The notes: a model not told the origin generated them from the letters alone. DNA of 64,000 nt from Actinomycetes bacterium (GCA_023404955.1 JAEXZY010000052.1:79396-143395); one strand, 5' to 3'. Numbered from the stretch's first letter, positions 24,362 to 33,449 are shown. Numbers and translations: made by a program.

Positions 24362-25831
24362 CTAGTTGGCGGCCGCGGCCTTGTTCGGCCGGCGCCGACG
24401 GCGGCGCCGCGGAGCCCTGGTGCCCTCGGCCGAGTCGGCCGGCTGCGCCTCGCCCTCGGTGGCCTGCTCAGCCGTCTCGGGATGGGCCCCGACCGGCTGG
24501 CCGCCGCGGGTGCGACGCCGGCTGCGGTTGCTGGCCGGTCGTTCGGTGCGCTCGCGGGGTTCACGCTTGGGCTTGTCGGTGCTACGGCTGGGCTTGCCGA
24601 TCGAGCCGCCGGCGTCGGTCGGGATGTTCAGCTCCTCGTAGAGGTGCGGCGAGCTCGAGTACGTCTCGGCGGGATCGGGAGTCTCCAGCCCGAGCGCCTT
24701 GTCGATCATCGCCCAGCGGGGCAGTTCGTCCCAGTCGACCAGGGTCACCGCGATACCGGTCTTGCCGGCGCGACCGGTACGGCCGATGCGGTGCACGTAG
24801 GACTGCTCGTCCTCGGGGATCTGGAAGTTGATGACGTGGGTGATGTCGTCGATGTCGATACCGCGCGCGGCGACGTCGGTGGCGACGAGGACGTCGACGT
24901 CACCGGTGCGGAACGCCTTGAGCGCCTTCTCGCGGGCACCCTGTCCCAGGTCACCGTGCACGGCGCCGACCTTGAAGCCGCGCTCGGCGAGTTCGTCGGC
25001 CACCTTCTGGGCGGTGCGCTTGGTGCGGGTGAAGATCATCGTCGCGCCCCGGCCCTCGGCCTGCAGGATGCGGCTGACCATCTCCACCTTGTCCAGCGCG
25101 TGCGCGCGGTAGGCGAACTGCTGGGTGGTGTCGTGGGTGGCCGCCGAGTGCGGGGCCTCGGCGCGGATGTGCGTCGGCTGCGTCATGAAGGTGCGGGCGA
25201 GCGTGATGATCGGGTCCGGCATCGTGGCGGAGAACAGCATCGCCTGACGCTGCGCGGGGATCTGCTTGAGGATGCGTTCGATGTCGGGCAGGAAGCCGAG
25301 GTCGAGCATCTCGTCGGCCTCGTCGAGCACCAGCGTGGACAGCCCGCCGAGCTGCAGGTGACCCTGCTGGGCGAGGTCGAGGAGCCGGCCCGGGGTGCCG
25401 ACGACGACGTCGACGCCCTTCTGCAGCGCCTCGATCTGCGGCTCGTAGGGGCGGCCGCCGTAGATCGCGGTGACGGTCAGCTTGCGTGACTCGTCCGCCC
25501 GCAGGTACTTGGAGGCCCCGACCAGGTCTTCGTAGACCTGGATGCACAGCTCACGGGTGGGCACGACGACCAGGGCGCGGGGGATGCCGGTCAGCGGCCG
25601 CTCGGTGTCGGTGGTGATCCGGTGCAGCAGCGGAACGCCGAAGGCGAACGTCTTGCCCATGCCGGTGCGGGCCTGGCCGATCAGATCGTCGCCGGCCAGC
25701 GCCAGCGGAAGCGTCAGCTCCTGGATCGCGAAGGCGTGTTCGATGCCGTTCTCGGCGAGGGCGCGCACGATCTCGTCGCGCACCCCCAGCTCGGCGAACG
25801 TCGGAGTGGGATGCGGGGTAACGGGCGTCAT
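24362..25831 (-). CDS. rhlE: DEAD-box ATP-dependent RNA helicase RhlE
   Basis: 489 aa. Motifs in order: F-upstream Q motif (FAELG...IQELTLP), ARTGMGKT (about residue 54), PTRELCIQ, VLDEADEMLD (about 168), FSATMP, and HRIGRTGRAG (about 340). The last 110 residues are a basic Arg/Lys/Pro-rich tail that binds RNA. It remodels structured RNA, probably in degradosome or ribosome assembly work. It starts ATGACGCCCG; no strong ribosome binding site is near, and a 20-bp hairpin ends 14 bases upstream, suggesting post-transcriptional control. Confidence 0.95.
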   Translation of the reverse strand: MTPVTPHPTPTFAELGVRDEIVRALAENGIEHAFAIQELTLPLALAGDDLIGQARTGMGKTFAFGVPLLHRITTDTERPLTGIPRALVVVPTRELCIQVYEDLVGASKYLRADESRKLTVTAIYGGRPYEPQIEALQKGVDVVVGTPGRLLDLAQQGHLQLGGLSTLVLDEADEMLDLGFLPDIERILKQIPAQRQAMLFSATMPDPIITLARTFMTQPTHIRAEAPHSAATHDTTQQFAYRAHALDKVEMVSRILQAEGRGATMIFTRTKRTAQKVADELAERGFKVGAVHGDLGQGAREKALKAFRTGDVDVLVATDVAARGIDIDDITHVINFQIPEDEQSYVHRIGRTGRAGKTGIAVTLVDWDELPRWAMIDKALGLETPDPAETYSSSPHLYEELNIPTDAGGSIGKPSRSTDKPKREPRERTERPASNRSRRRTRGGQPVGAHPETAEQATEGEAQPADSAEGTRAPRRRRRRRPNKAAAAN

Positions 25832-25845
25832 AGAAGGAGAGACCT

Positions 25846-25895
25846 TTCACTTGTCATCTCATGCGTTTCCACGCGCGCACGAGTTGAGAAGTGAA
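25846..25895 (-). promoter_or_regulatory. long imperfect hairpin in the rhlE 5' leader
   Basis: In the sense of rhlE the arms are TTCACTTCTCAACTCGTGCG and CGCATGAGATGACAAGTGAA with a 10-base loop. Eighteen of twenty positions can pair, one as G-U. The stem ends 14 bases before the ATG and its 3' arm contains a two-codon reading frame, ATG-AGA-TGA. The GAAAGG that could act as a weak Shine-Dalgarno overlaps the stem base. Inference: a translation-control element opened by a helicase, or temperature. Bases 25896-26095 show nothing else I can name. Confidence 0.6.
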
Positions 25896-26095
25896 ATTCG
25901 CTGCGGCCCGGCATTTGTCGGGGCGGGCCTGCGGTAACTCGGACTGTGCACGCACATTGCCACGGTGCCTGCGGCGTGTCACACGCCAGCCCTGACCTGG
26001 ATCGATCGGTCGGCCGATCCGCCGACACCGGGTTCCATGCTAGCTGGTCGGCCGGTGCTCAGTCACATTCCACGCTCCGGTCTACAGTTGCAGCC

Positions 26096-26806
26096 ATGAC
26101 TTCCACGCCGCCGGCGGCCTCTGCATCTGCTCCCGCAGCGCAGCCGGGTGCCGCTGCCGCGGCGCTTCCGGTCGACCATCCCGGCGTCGTCGAGCTATTC
26201 GCTCTGCTGGCATACGGCGAGGTCGCGGCGTTCTACCGGCTGACCGAGGAAGCGCGGATGGCGCCCAACCTGCGGGGCCGGATCAACATGGCCAGCATGG
26301 CGGCCGCGGAGATGAACCACTACGAGGTGCTCCGCGACGAGTTGGAGCGTCGCGGGGTCGACGTCGTGCCGGCGATGACGCGCTACGCCTCCGCGCTGGA
26401 GAACTATCACCGCCTGACCACCCCGAGCACCTGGCTCGAGGCGCTGGTCAAGACCTATGTCGGCGACGCGCTGGCGGCCGACTTCTACTTGGAGATCGCG
26501 GACGCGATGCCCGGCGCGGTCGCCGACGTCATCCGGTCCGTGCTGTCGGAGACCGGCCACTCGCAGTTCGTGGTGGCCGAGGTGCGGGCGGCCGTGACGG
26601 CCAGCGACCGGCAACGCCACCGGCTCGCGCTGTGGTCGCGGCGCCTCCTCGGAGAGGCGATCACCCAGGCTCAGTTCGTGCTGGCCGATCACGACGAGCT
26701 CGTCGACCTGGTGATGTCGGCCGGCGGGCTCTCGCAGATCACCGAGTTCTTCGACCGGCTGCAGCAGACGCACAGCACCCGGATGCAGGAGCTCGGCCTG
26801 GCCTGA
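26096..26806 (+). CDS. ferritin-like/MiaE-like helical protein (Rv3210c)
   Basis: 236 aa. After an Ala/Pro-rich 30-residue start comes a four-helix bundle with the Glu/His pattern of a di-iron ferritin-like fold: YGEVAAFYRLTEEAR, AAEMNHYEVL, ADFYLEIAD and SETGHSQFVVAEV. This resembles the tRNA-hydroxylase MiaE group, but tRNA modification is unproven. ATG 26096 has no strong Shine-Dalgarno and may be translated from a short leader. Divergent from rhlE and convergent to the Pro-rich protein seven bp away. Confidence 0.8.
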   Translation: MTSTPPAASASAPAAQPGAAAAALPVDHPGVVELFALLAYGEVAAFYRLTEEARMAPNLRGRINMASMAAAEMNHYEVLRDELERRGVDVVPAMTRYASALENYHRLTTPSTWLEALVKTYVGDALAADFYLEIADAMPGAVADVIRSVLSETGHSQFVVAEVRAAVTASDRQRHRLALWSRRLLGEAITQAQFVLADHDELVDLVMSAGGLSQITEFFDRLQQTHSTRMQELGLA

Positions 26807-26812
26807 CGCAGG

Positions 26813-27637
26813 TCAGCGCGTGCAGTTGGTGATGATCGAGTTGCCGTTCTGTGCCGCGAGCACCGCGCCGTTGGCGTCCATCACTTCGCAGTTCAGCTGA
26901 CCGGTAACGCTGGTCCCGGTCACCGAACTGAGCGTCACACCGGGGTCCAGCGTGATCGTCTTCGACCAGGGCAGCGCGACGTTCACGTCGGTCTGCAGCG
27001 CCCCCTGGCTATCGGTGTAGATGACGGTGACCAGATCGAGCAGTCCCTTGGTCCCGGTGATGCGATAGGTGACGGTTCCGGGGGCGGCTGATGCCGGCGG
27101 GGGAGCGGCCTGCGGTGCGGGCAGCAGCGGCGCGGCGGGCGCGGGGACCGGCACCTGGGCGGTCGGGGACGGCGTCGGCGAGATCGTCGTCACCGTCTCC
27201 GCGGGCAGCGACGGCTGGGCGGGCGGCGCGGGTGCCGCAACGCGCGGCGTGGCCGACGGCTCGGGGGCCGACGTGGTGCTGGGGTCCTGGGACGCAACCG
27301 TCGCCGACACCGAACCGCTGTCCCCGCCGCCGAGGATCATGCTGGCCATGATCACGGCGATGAACAGGACGGCTCCGGCGACGCCGGCGATCCACATCCA
27401 GCGCCGGTCGATGCGGGCCTCGTCGATGTAGTCCTCGTAATCGGCGTCGTAGTCGGCCTCGTAGTCGCCGCGATCCTCGTCCAGGTCGCGCGGATACACG
27501 TCGGTGTCGAGGTCAGCGCTGTAGCCGTCCCTGTCGGTGTCGCCGTACCGGTCGTAGCGGCTGCGCCCGCGCGGGCTACGGATGCGCTCGGTCGGCGTCA
27601 GGGCGTACGGCGATTGTGCGGTGTATGGCCTGTTCAT
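26813..27637 (-). CDS. Pro-rich membrane protein with MmpS-like C-terminal domain (Rv3209)
   Basis: 274 aa. Residues 1-80 are cytosolic and full of Asp/Tyr/Arg (YGDTDRDGYSADLDTDVYP); one membrane span follows (about 83-103, WIAGVAGAVLFIAVIMASMI); then a long Pro/Ala/Thr linker; and the last 100 residues (VTYRITGTKGLLDLVTVIY...) look like the beta-sandwich of MmpS proteins that assist MmpL lipid exporters. Two cysteines in the end (LNCEVMD and TNCTR) may form a disulfide. ATG 27637 chosen. No mmpL is next to it. Confidence 0.8.
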   Translation of the reverse strand: MNRPYTAQSPYALTPTERIRSPRGRSRYDRYGDTDRDGYSADLDTDVYPRDLDEDRGDYEADYDADYEDYIDEARIDRRWMWIAGVAGAVLFIAVIMASMILGGGDSGSVSATVASQDPSTTSAPEPSATPRVAAPAPPAQPSLPAETVTTISPTPSPTAQVPVPAPAAPLLPAPQAAPPPASAAPGTVTYRITGTKGLLDLVTVIYTDSQGALQTDVNVALPWSKTITLDPGVTLSSVTGTSVTGQLNCEVMDANGAVLAAQNGNSIITNCTR

Positions 27638-27884
27638 CCAGCTGTCCCAGTCGTTGCTTCTCAACGTTGCGGGGCCGATGCTACGAAGACGCGAGTGACG
27701 CATGGGGCTGACGCGCCTGCTGTGGCGGTCACGGTCGGGACTCGGTTCGGTCGCTGCGCCGTTGCACGGCGCGGTCGCCTGGTCGAGGCCCGTGTTCGCT
27801 GACCGCGTAGGTCCCGGGCACGCACACCGCGGGGGCTGTCCACTAGCCTCCTGAGGAGAGATTCGACGACAGAAGGGTTCCACT

Positions 27885-28145
27885 GTGGAGGTCAAGATCG
27901 GTGTCACCGACAGCCCGCGCGAGCTGATGATCAACAGCGCGCAGACGCCGGCCGAGGTGGAGAAACTGGTCACCGACGCGCTGGAGGCGGGTTCGGGCGT
28001 GTTGGCCCTCACCGACGAAAAGGGGCGGCGCTACCTGGTGCAGGCGGCCCGCATCGCCTACGTCGAGATCGGTGCTGCCGATGCGCGCCGGGTCGGGTTC
28101 GGCGTCGGCGCCGTCGGTACTGAGGTGACGCGGACCGCCGGCTGA
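27885..28145 (+). CDS. DUF3107 protein (TB9.4/Rv3208A)
   Basis: 86-aa conserved actinobacterial protein, sequence MEVKIGVTDSPRELMINSAQ onward. The fold is probably small alpha/beta; there are no cysteines and no signal peptide. GTG 27885 follows GAAGGG by eight bases. Function unknown; the M. tuberculosis form was seen in culture-filtrate proteomics, from memory. The 247 bp before it, shared with the Pro-rich gene, hold only promoter-like sequence (CACTAGCCT about 45 bp upstream). Confidence 0.87.
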   Translation: MEVKIGVTDSPRELMINSAQTPAEVEKLVTDALEAGSGVLALTDEKGRRYLVQAARIAYVEIGAADARRVGFGVGAVGTEVTRTAG

Positions 28146-28170
28146 CGCCGGCCAGTACGGAAGAGCCGCG

Positions 28171-28851
28171 TCAGGAGCGCGTCAGGGGGACGTGCGACAA
28201 CCCGCCCCAGATGAAGGCGACGGTGCCCTCGACGGCATCGTCCTTCGCGATCGGGCGCTCGTTGTTGAGCCAGTAGCGCGCCGAGTCGACGCTGATGCTG
28301 ACCAGGCCGACGGCGATCATCCGCGCGCGGTGCGGTTCGAGACCCGAGTCATGGCTGATGAGGTCGAACACCGCGTCGGTGCAGGCCTCGGTCGCCACTT
28401 TCACCTGAGCTGCCACCTGCGGCTCGGTCACGTAGTCGTTCTCGAAGATCAGCCGGTAGCCCTGGCTGTCGTGCTCGATGAAGTCGAAGAACGCCGCGAC
28501 CGCCGCCCGCACGCGCTGCCGGTTGTCGGTCGTTGTGCGCAGCGCTTGGCGCACTCCGGAGACGAGGTTGTCGACGTGGCGCTGCAGCACCGCCAGGTAC
28601 AACTCCACCTTTGACGTGAAGTGCTGATACAGCACGGGTTTGCTGACCCCGGCCCGCTCGGCGATCTCGTCCATGCCGGCGGCGTGGTATCCACGGTCGA
28701 CGAAGACTTCGCTCGCCGCGATCAGCAGCTGCCCGCGCCGCTCGTCGCGGGGCAGGCGATTGCCGCGCCTGGCTGTGCCGGCGCTGGACGGCCCCGTACC
28801 GCTGGCCGGCTGCCCACCGCGCCGTTGCGCCGTTCGGGCGAGTTCGCTCAT
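28171..28851 (-). CDS. fasR: TetR-family regulator FasR
   Basis: 226 aa. The N-terminal helix-turn-helix is MDEIAERAGVSKPVLYQHF (about residues 60-78), followed by the ligand domain with FIEHDSQGYRLIFENDYV. It matches Rv3208 FasR, which activates the fas-acpS operon of fatty acid synthase I and senses long-chain acyl-CoA. ATG 28851 gives the family start MSELARTAQRR; the frame continues to 28878. It converges on the DUF3107 gene and diverges from the DUF3152 gene across 151 bp. Confidence 0.92.
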   Translation of the reverse strand: MSELARTAQRRGGQPASGTGPSSAGTARRGNRLPRDERRGQLLIAASEVFVDRGYHAAGMDEIAERAGVSKPVLYQHFTSKVELYLAVLQRHVDNLVSGVRQALRTTTDNRQRVRAAVAAFFDFIEHDSQGYRLIFENDYVTEPQVAAQVKVATEACTDAVFDLISHDSGLEPHRARMIAVGLVSISVDSARYWLNNERPIAKDDAVEGTVAFIWGGLSHVPLTRS

Positions 28852-29002
28852 CAGGTCCTCGAGTTCTACTGCCGGCAAAATTGCCGTCGTGAGTTCGGTT
28901 CCCTGACACTACTACCGTTAGCTGCCCGCAGACGGCAGGACGTCGGCCGGGTGCCAGGCGCGCCGAGGGCGCCTGCCGTGCAACCTGTGTCATCCTGTTT
29001 CG

Positions 29003-30037
29003 GTGACCTACGACCCGGGGCATCGCGGGAACGGTCGCGCTCCCGTGCTCCGCGACGAATGGCGCGAACCGCTGCGCGCCCAGCGTGATCCGCTGGCCGA
29101 AGACTCCGGACGGAACCGGTCCAACCGCGACGACCACCAGCGCTGGCGTAAGCAGACATGGCTGGGACGGTTCGTCTCCACCTACGGATGGCGCGCGTAC
29201 GCACTGCCCCTGCTCGTCGTGCTGACCGCCGTCGTCGTGTATCAGACCATCACCGGCGCCAGCGTCGCTCCGCCCGTGGCCGAGGACGAGGGCCCTGTGC
29301 AGGGCCCGCCCACGATCGGGATGGCCAGCACCGCGATCGTCGGCGCCCCACCCAAGGGGCTCACCCAGTTCGACGCCAACCTGCCGACCGGAATCCTGCC
29401 CGAAGGCGGCCCCTTCACCGAGGCCGGCGCCCGCACCTGGCACGTCGTCCCCGGCACCACCCCGCAGGTCGGCGAGGGCACCAGCAAGGTGTTCAGCTAC
29501 ACCGTCGAGATCGAGGACGGCGTCGACACCACGACCTTCGGCGGTGACGACGGCTTCGCCCGGATGGTCAGCGAAACGTTGGCCAATCCGAAGAGCTGGA
29601 CCCACAATCCGCAGTTCGGTTTCGTCCGCGTCGACGACACCTCGGGTGTGCAGCCGGACTTCCGGGTGTCGCTGACCTCGCCCATGACCGTGCGGGAGGG
29701 CTGTGGGTACGACATCCAGCTCGAGGCGTCCTGCTACAACCCGGCCTGGGAGAACCAGCCTCGCGTCTTCATCAACGAGGCCCGCTGGGTGCGCGGCGCC
29801 GTGCCGTTCCAGGGTGACATCGGCTCGTACCGGCAGTACGTCATCAACCACGAAGTCGGGCACGCGATCGGCTATCCCCGCCACGAGCAGTGCGCAGTCA
29901 GTGGCGAGCTCGCGCCGATCATGATGCAGCAGACCTTCTCGACCAGCAACAACGATGCCGCGCGGTTCGACCCCGGTACGGTCACTCCCGACGGGAAGAC
30001 CTGCCGGTTCAACCCGTGGCCCTACCCGATCGCCTGA
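29003..30037 (+). CDS. DUF3152 membrane-anchored zinc-metalloprotease-like protein (Rv3207c)
   Basis: 344 aa: a polar cytosolic head of about 65 residues, a membrane span (YALPLLVVLTAVVVYQTI), and an outer domain ending in NHEVGHAIGYPRHEQC, which contains HExxH as HEVGH with a possible third ligand in the following His. Cys pairs (CGYDIQLEASC, EQC...TC) suggest disulfides. DUF3152 is usually annotated without function; the HExxH indicates a zincin-like peptidase by inference. GTG 29003. It may share transcripts with moeZ 107 bp downstream. Confidence 0.86.
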   Translation: MTYDPGHRGNGRAPVLRDEWREPLRAQRDPLAEDSGRNRSNRDDHQRWRKQTWLGRFVSTYGWRAYALPLLVVLTAVVVYQTITGASVAPPVAEDEGPVQGPPTIGMASTAIVGAPPKGLTQFDANLPTGILPEGGPFTEAGARTWHVVPGTTPQVGEGTSKVFSYTVEIEDGVDTTTFGGDDGFARMVSETLANPKSWTHNPQFGFVRVDDTSGVQPDFRVSLTSPMTVREGCGYDIQLEASCYNPAWENQPRVFINEARWVRGAVPFQGDIGSYRQYVINHEVGHAIGYPRHEQCAVSGELAPIMMQQTFSTSNNDAARFDPGTVTPDGKTCRFNPWPYPIA

Positions 30038-30144
30038 TCGTTCCCGCGTCGTCGGCGAGTAGTGGCGGGAAGCGTCGGGGCCTCGTTGCTGTTGCACCCT
30101 CTACCTGTTGAGATGGGTGTCGTAAGCCAACCAAGGAGAGTCCG

Positions 30145-31323
30145 GTGTCCTCACCGCTGCCACCGCTGGTCGAGCCAGCCGCTGAACTGACGCGCGACGA
30201 GGTCGCCCGCTACAGCCGTCACCTGATCATTCCCGACCTCGGCCTGGACGGTCAGAAACGCCTCAAGAACGCCCGGGTGCTGGTCATCGGCGCCGGCGGC
30301 CTCGGCTCTCCGACGCTGCTCTACCTCGCGGCCGCCGGCGTCGGCACCATCGGCATCGTCGAGTTCGACGTCGTCGACGAGTCCAACCTGCAGCGCCAGA
30401 TCATCCACGGTCAGTCCGACATCGGCCGCTCCAAGGCCGAGAGCGCCAAGGACTCGATCCTCGAGGTGAACCCGCTGGTCGACGTCATCCTGCACGAGGT
30501 CCGCCTGGAACCGGAGAACGCGGTCGAGATCTTCAGCGACTACGACCTCATCCTCGACGGCACCGACAACTTCGCGACCCGCTACCTGGTCAATGACGCC
30601 GCCGTGCTCGCCGGCAAGCCGTACGTGTGGGGGTCGATCTACCGCTTCGAAGGTCAGGTGTCCGTGTTCTGGGAGGACGCTCCCGACGGTCTGGGCCTGA
30701 ACTACCGCGATCTCTACCCCGAGCCGCCGCCACCGGGGATGGTCCCGTCGTGCGCCGAGGGCGGTGTGCTGGGCATCCTGTGCGCCTCGATCGCCTCGGT
30801 GATGGGCACCGAAGCGATCAAGCTGATCACCGGCATCGGTGAGCCGCTGCTGGGCCGGCTGATGGTCTACGACGCGCTCGATATGACGTACCGGACGATC
30901 AAGATCCGCAGGGATCCGGCGACGCCGAAGATCACCGAGCTGATCGACTACGAGGAGTTCTGCGGCGTCGTCTCCGAGGCCGCGGCCGAGGCTGCTGCCG
31001 AGTCGACGATCACCCCGCGCGAACTGGCCGAGCTGCTCGACTCGGGGAAGCCGTTGGCGCTGATCGACGTTCGCGAGCCGGTGGAGTGGGACATCAACCA
31101 CATCGAGGGTGCCCAGCTGATCCCTAAGGGCTCCTTCGAATCCGGCGAGGCGCTGTCGAAGCTGACGGTCGACCGCACGCCGGTGTTCTACTGCAAGACC
31201 GGGGTGCGCTCGGCGGAGGTCCTGGCGATCGTCAAGAAGGCCGGCTTCTCCGACGCGATGCACGTCCAGGGCGGAATCGTGGCCTGGGGCAAGCAACTCG
31301 AACCCGACATGGTGATGTACTAA
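30145..31323 (+). CDS. moeZ: adenylyltransferase/sulfurtransferase MoeZ
   Basis: 392 aa: N-terminal E1-like ThiF/MoeB domain with VLVIGAGGLGSPTLLYLAAAG (about residues 48-70) and the DGTDNFATRYLVND segment, active Cys in PSCAEGGVLGILC, then a C-terminal rhodanese domain with catalytic Cys in VFYCKTGVRS (about residue 350). It adenylates and transfers sulfur to ubiquitin-like carriers such as CysO (cysteine synthesis) and MoaD (molybdopterin). GTG 30145 has AAGGAG upstream. Rv3206c counterpart. Followed by a TIGR02569 gene 36 bp on. Confidence 0.94.
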   Translation: MSSPLPPLVEPAAELTRDEVARYSRHLIIPDLGLDGQKRLKNARVLVIGAGGLGSPTLLYLAAAGVGTIGIVEFDVVDESNLQRQIIHGQSDIGRSKAESAKDSILEVNPLVDVILHEVRLEPENAVEIFSDYDLILDGTDNFATRYLVNDAAVLAGKPYVWGSIYRFEGQVSVFWEDAPDGLGLNYRDLYPEPPPPGMVPSCAEGGVLGILCASIASVMGTEAIKLITGIGEPLLGRLMVYDALDMTYRTIKIRRDPATPKITELIDYEEFCGVVSEAAAEAAAESTITPRELAELLDSGKPLALIDVREPVEWDINHIEGAQLIPKGSFESGEALSKLTVDRTPVFYCKTGVRSAEVLAIVKKAGFSDAMHVQGGIVAWGKQLEPDMVMY

Positions 31324-31359
31324 CGCGGGGTTGGCGGCCGCGGCAATTACGCTGATGCG

Positions 31360-32214
31360 GTGACCTTCGAGCGCCCACCCGAGCATGTCCTCACGGCCTT
31401 CGGGCTGTCCGGAGTGCAGCCGGTGCCGCTCGGATCCAGCTGGGAGGGCGGCTGGCGCTGCGGTGAGGTCGTGCTGTCGATGGTGGCCGACCATGCCCGC
31501 GCCGCCTGGTCGGCCAAAGTGCGGGAGACGTTGTTCGTCGACGGCATCCGGCTGGCGCGGCCCGTGCGCTCCACCGACGGGCGTTACGTCGTCGCCGGGT
31601 GGCGCGCCGACACCTACGTCGCAGGCACGCCCGAGCCACGCCACGACGAGGTGGTCTCGGCCGCTGTGCGGCTGCACGAGGCCACCGCGACGTTGGAGCG
31701 GCCCCGGTTCCTGACGCAGCCGCCGGTGGCGCCCTGGGCGGACGTCGACGTCTTCATCGCGGCTGACCGCGCGGCGTGGGAGGAGCGCCCCCTGCACTCG
31801 CTGCCGCCGGGTGCCCGGGTGGCGCCCGGGACGGCGGACGGACAGAAGTCGATCGACCTGATCAACCAGCTCGCGTCGCTGCGCAGGCCGACGAAGAGCC
31901 CGAGCCAGCTGGTGCACGGAGATCTGTACGGCACAGTCCTTTTCGCTGGTACTGCGGCCCCGGGGATCACCGACATCACACCGTACTGGCGGCCTCCCGC
32001 CTGGGCTGCGGGCGTCGTGGTCGTCGACGCGCTGTCGTGGGGAGAAGCCGACGACGCCCTGATCGAGCGGTGGGAAGCCCTGCCGGAGTGGCCACAGATG
32101 TTGTTGCGGGCCTTGCTGTTCCGTCTCGCCGTGCACGCGCTGCATCCGCGGTCGACGGCGGCTGCGTTCCCGGGTCTGGCGCGGACCGCGGCTCTGGTCC
32201 GCCTCGCAGTCTGA
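31360..32214 (+). CDS. TIGR02569-family actinobacterial protein, kinase-like fold
   Basis: 284 aa. SPSQLVHGDLYGTVLF looks like the catalytic HGDL loop of aminoglycoside phosphotransferase-like kinases, but the following Asn is Thr and the DFD-type metal site is ITDITPYW, so phosphotransfer is doubtful. The N-terminal lobe GSSWEGGWRCGEVVLSM is also kinase-like. Function unknown. GTG 31360, downstream of moeZ and likely co-transcribed. Confidence 0.8.
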   Translation: MTFERPPEHVLTAFGLSGVQPVPLGSSWEGGWRCGEVVLSMVADHARAAWSAKVRETLFVDGIRLARPVRSTDGRYVVAGWRADTYVAGTPEPRHDEVVSAAVRLHEATATLERPRFLTQPPVAPWADVDVFIAADRAAWEERPLHSLPPGARVAPGTADGQKSIDLINQLASLRRPTKSPSQLVHGDLYGTVLFAGTAAPGITDITPYWRPPAWAAGVVVVDALSWGEADDALIERWEALPEWPQMLLRALLFRLAVHALHPRSTAAAFPGLARTAALVRLAV

Positions 32215-32292
32215 CTTGTCGCGACCGCCGCGGAATATCATTCCGGGTCGTGAAACTCCGCTGAGCACAGCCGTGAATTCTCACTGGGCGAG

Positions 32293-32589
32293 CTAGAAGG
32301 TGTGGCGATGCTCGGCCAGGGACACGCGGCCGTCCACGGCGAGCACGCCCTCGGCGCGCAACCGGGCGAGTTGACGGGTCGCGAGGTGTGGAGCAGGGCG
32401 CCCGGATGCCCGAATCACCCGATGCCACGGCAGATCCGACGAATCGGTGCGCATGATCCAGGCCACGATGCGTGGGCTGGACAGGTCGGCGGCCGCAGCG
32501 AGGTCACCGTAGGTGGTCACCGATCCGGCGGGCACCGAAGCTACGAGTGCGCGGACGGCCTCCACCTGCGCGTCGGTGATCGCGGCCAC
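32293..32589 (-). CDS. alkyltransferase-like DNA-repair protein (ATL)
   Basis: 98-aa homologue of the C-terminal domain of O6-methylguanine methyltransferase. The reactive PCHR motif reads PWHRV, with Trp55 in place of Cys, so it cannot remove the alkyl group. ATL proteins bind O6-alkylguanine, flip the base and recruit nucleotide excision repair. YGDLAAAADLSSPRIVAWIM is the helix-turn-helix and Arg finger. It begins one base after the lipV stop (same operon). Confidence 0.92.
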   Translation of the reverse strand: MAAITDAQVEAVRALVASVPAGSVTTYGDLAAAADLSSPRIVAWIMRTDSSDLPWHRVIRASGRPAPHLATRQLARLRAEGVLAVDGRVSLAEHRHTF

Positions 32590-32590
32590 C

Positions 32591-33373
32591 TCAGCCGAGC
32601 TGGTCGCTGATCAGCGCCGCCGTCTCCGCAGGCATGGCCAGCGGTACCATGTGGTCGCAATCCCATTCCAGCACAGTCAGATTCGGTCCCAGTCCGGCAT
32701 CGAGGGTGGAGATCAGCTCGTCGGTTGCGTACGGCGGCTCGGTGCGTAGCGCGCGCACCAGGACCGTCGGGGTGCCGTCTCGCGGAATCGGGACCGGCCG
32801 GGTGAGCTCACTCCAGTACGAGAGCATCGCGGGAATGCTGATCCGCCAGCCGACGCGCCCGTTCGGCAGATCCACCAGGTGTTCGTCGAGTTCGCGGTCG
32901 AGTTCGGACGCCTCGACCTCGCCCCACGAGCCGCCCGTCTTCTCGGCACGGGCCTCGGCGCGGTCGGTGTAGTCGGGCGAGGCGTACATGTCGTCGGCGA
33001 CCTCACGCATCCATCGACCGTCGAGGGCCACCGCGGGGTCGAGCAGCACCAGGCCGGACACCAGATCGGGCCGCGCCGCAGCCAGATTCAACGCCAGCGC
33101 ACCGCCGAACGAATGGCCGACCACCACGACCGGCTCGCCGCCCTCGGTGTCGAGAAGCGCGGCCAGGGCGCTCACGTTCGCCTCGATCGACCATGGCGCG
33201 TCCCAGGACGACCTGCCGTGACCGAGCAGGTCGGGCGCCAGTGCCGGCACCTCGGGAAGGTGGCGGTCGAACAGCGTCTCCCACCGCTTGCCGTGGCCGG
33301 TGAGGCCGTGGATCGCCAGAACCCGCGCGTGCGACGACGGTCCGAAACGATAGGTGCACAACAGTTCGGTCAC
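32591..33373 (-). CDS. lipV: alpha/beta-hydrolase (LipV-like)
   Basis: 260-aa serine hydrolase with nucleophile elbow VVVGHSFGGAL (Ser near residue 99), oxyanion segment AIHGLTGHGKRW, and catalytic His in EWDCDHMVPLAM near the C-terminus. The lid is polar (DRAEARAEKTGGSWGEV). GTG 33373 has GAGGA upstream; the frame runs on to 33718 without support, overlapping adnA on the other strand. Substrate unknown, small ester or lactone by analogy with Rv3203 (LipV). Confidence 0.88.
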   Translation of the reverse strand: MTELLCTYRFGPSSHARVLAIHGLTGHGKRWETLFDRHLPEVPALAPDLLGHGRSSWDAPWSIEANVSALAALLDTEGGEPVVVVGHSFGGALALNLAAARPDLVSGLVLLDPAVALDGRWMREVADDMYASPDYTDRAEARAEKTGGSWGEVEASELDRELDEHLVDLPNGRVGWRISIPAMLSYWSELTRPVPIPRDGTPTVLVRALRTEPPYATDELISTLDAGLGPNLTVLEWDCDHMVPLAMPAETAALISDQLG

Positions 33374-33449
33374 TCCTCGATGCTGCCATCGCCGCCGGTC
33401 GGCACACCAGCGAGGGCCGGTTGTCAGACCCCCGTGATGTAGTGCGTCC

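Noticed and set aside
28137..28152. GCCGGC-TGAC-GCCGGC hairpin between DUF3107 and fasR
   Set aside because: Only six base pairs, overlaps the DUF3107 stop and has no T-tract; common by chance in GC-rich DNA.
30151..32268. 705-codon minus frame
   Set aside because: Antisense to moeZ and the TIGR02569 gene; no domain visible.
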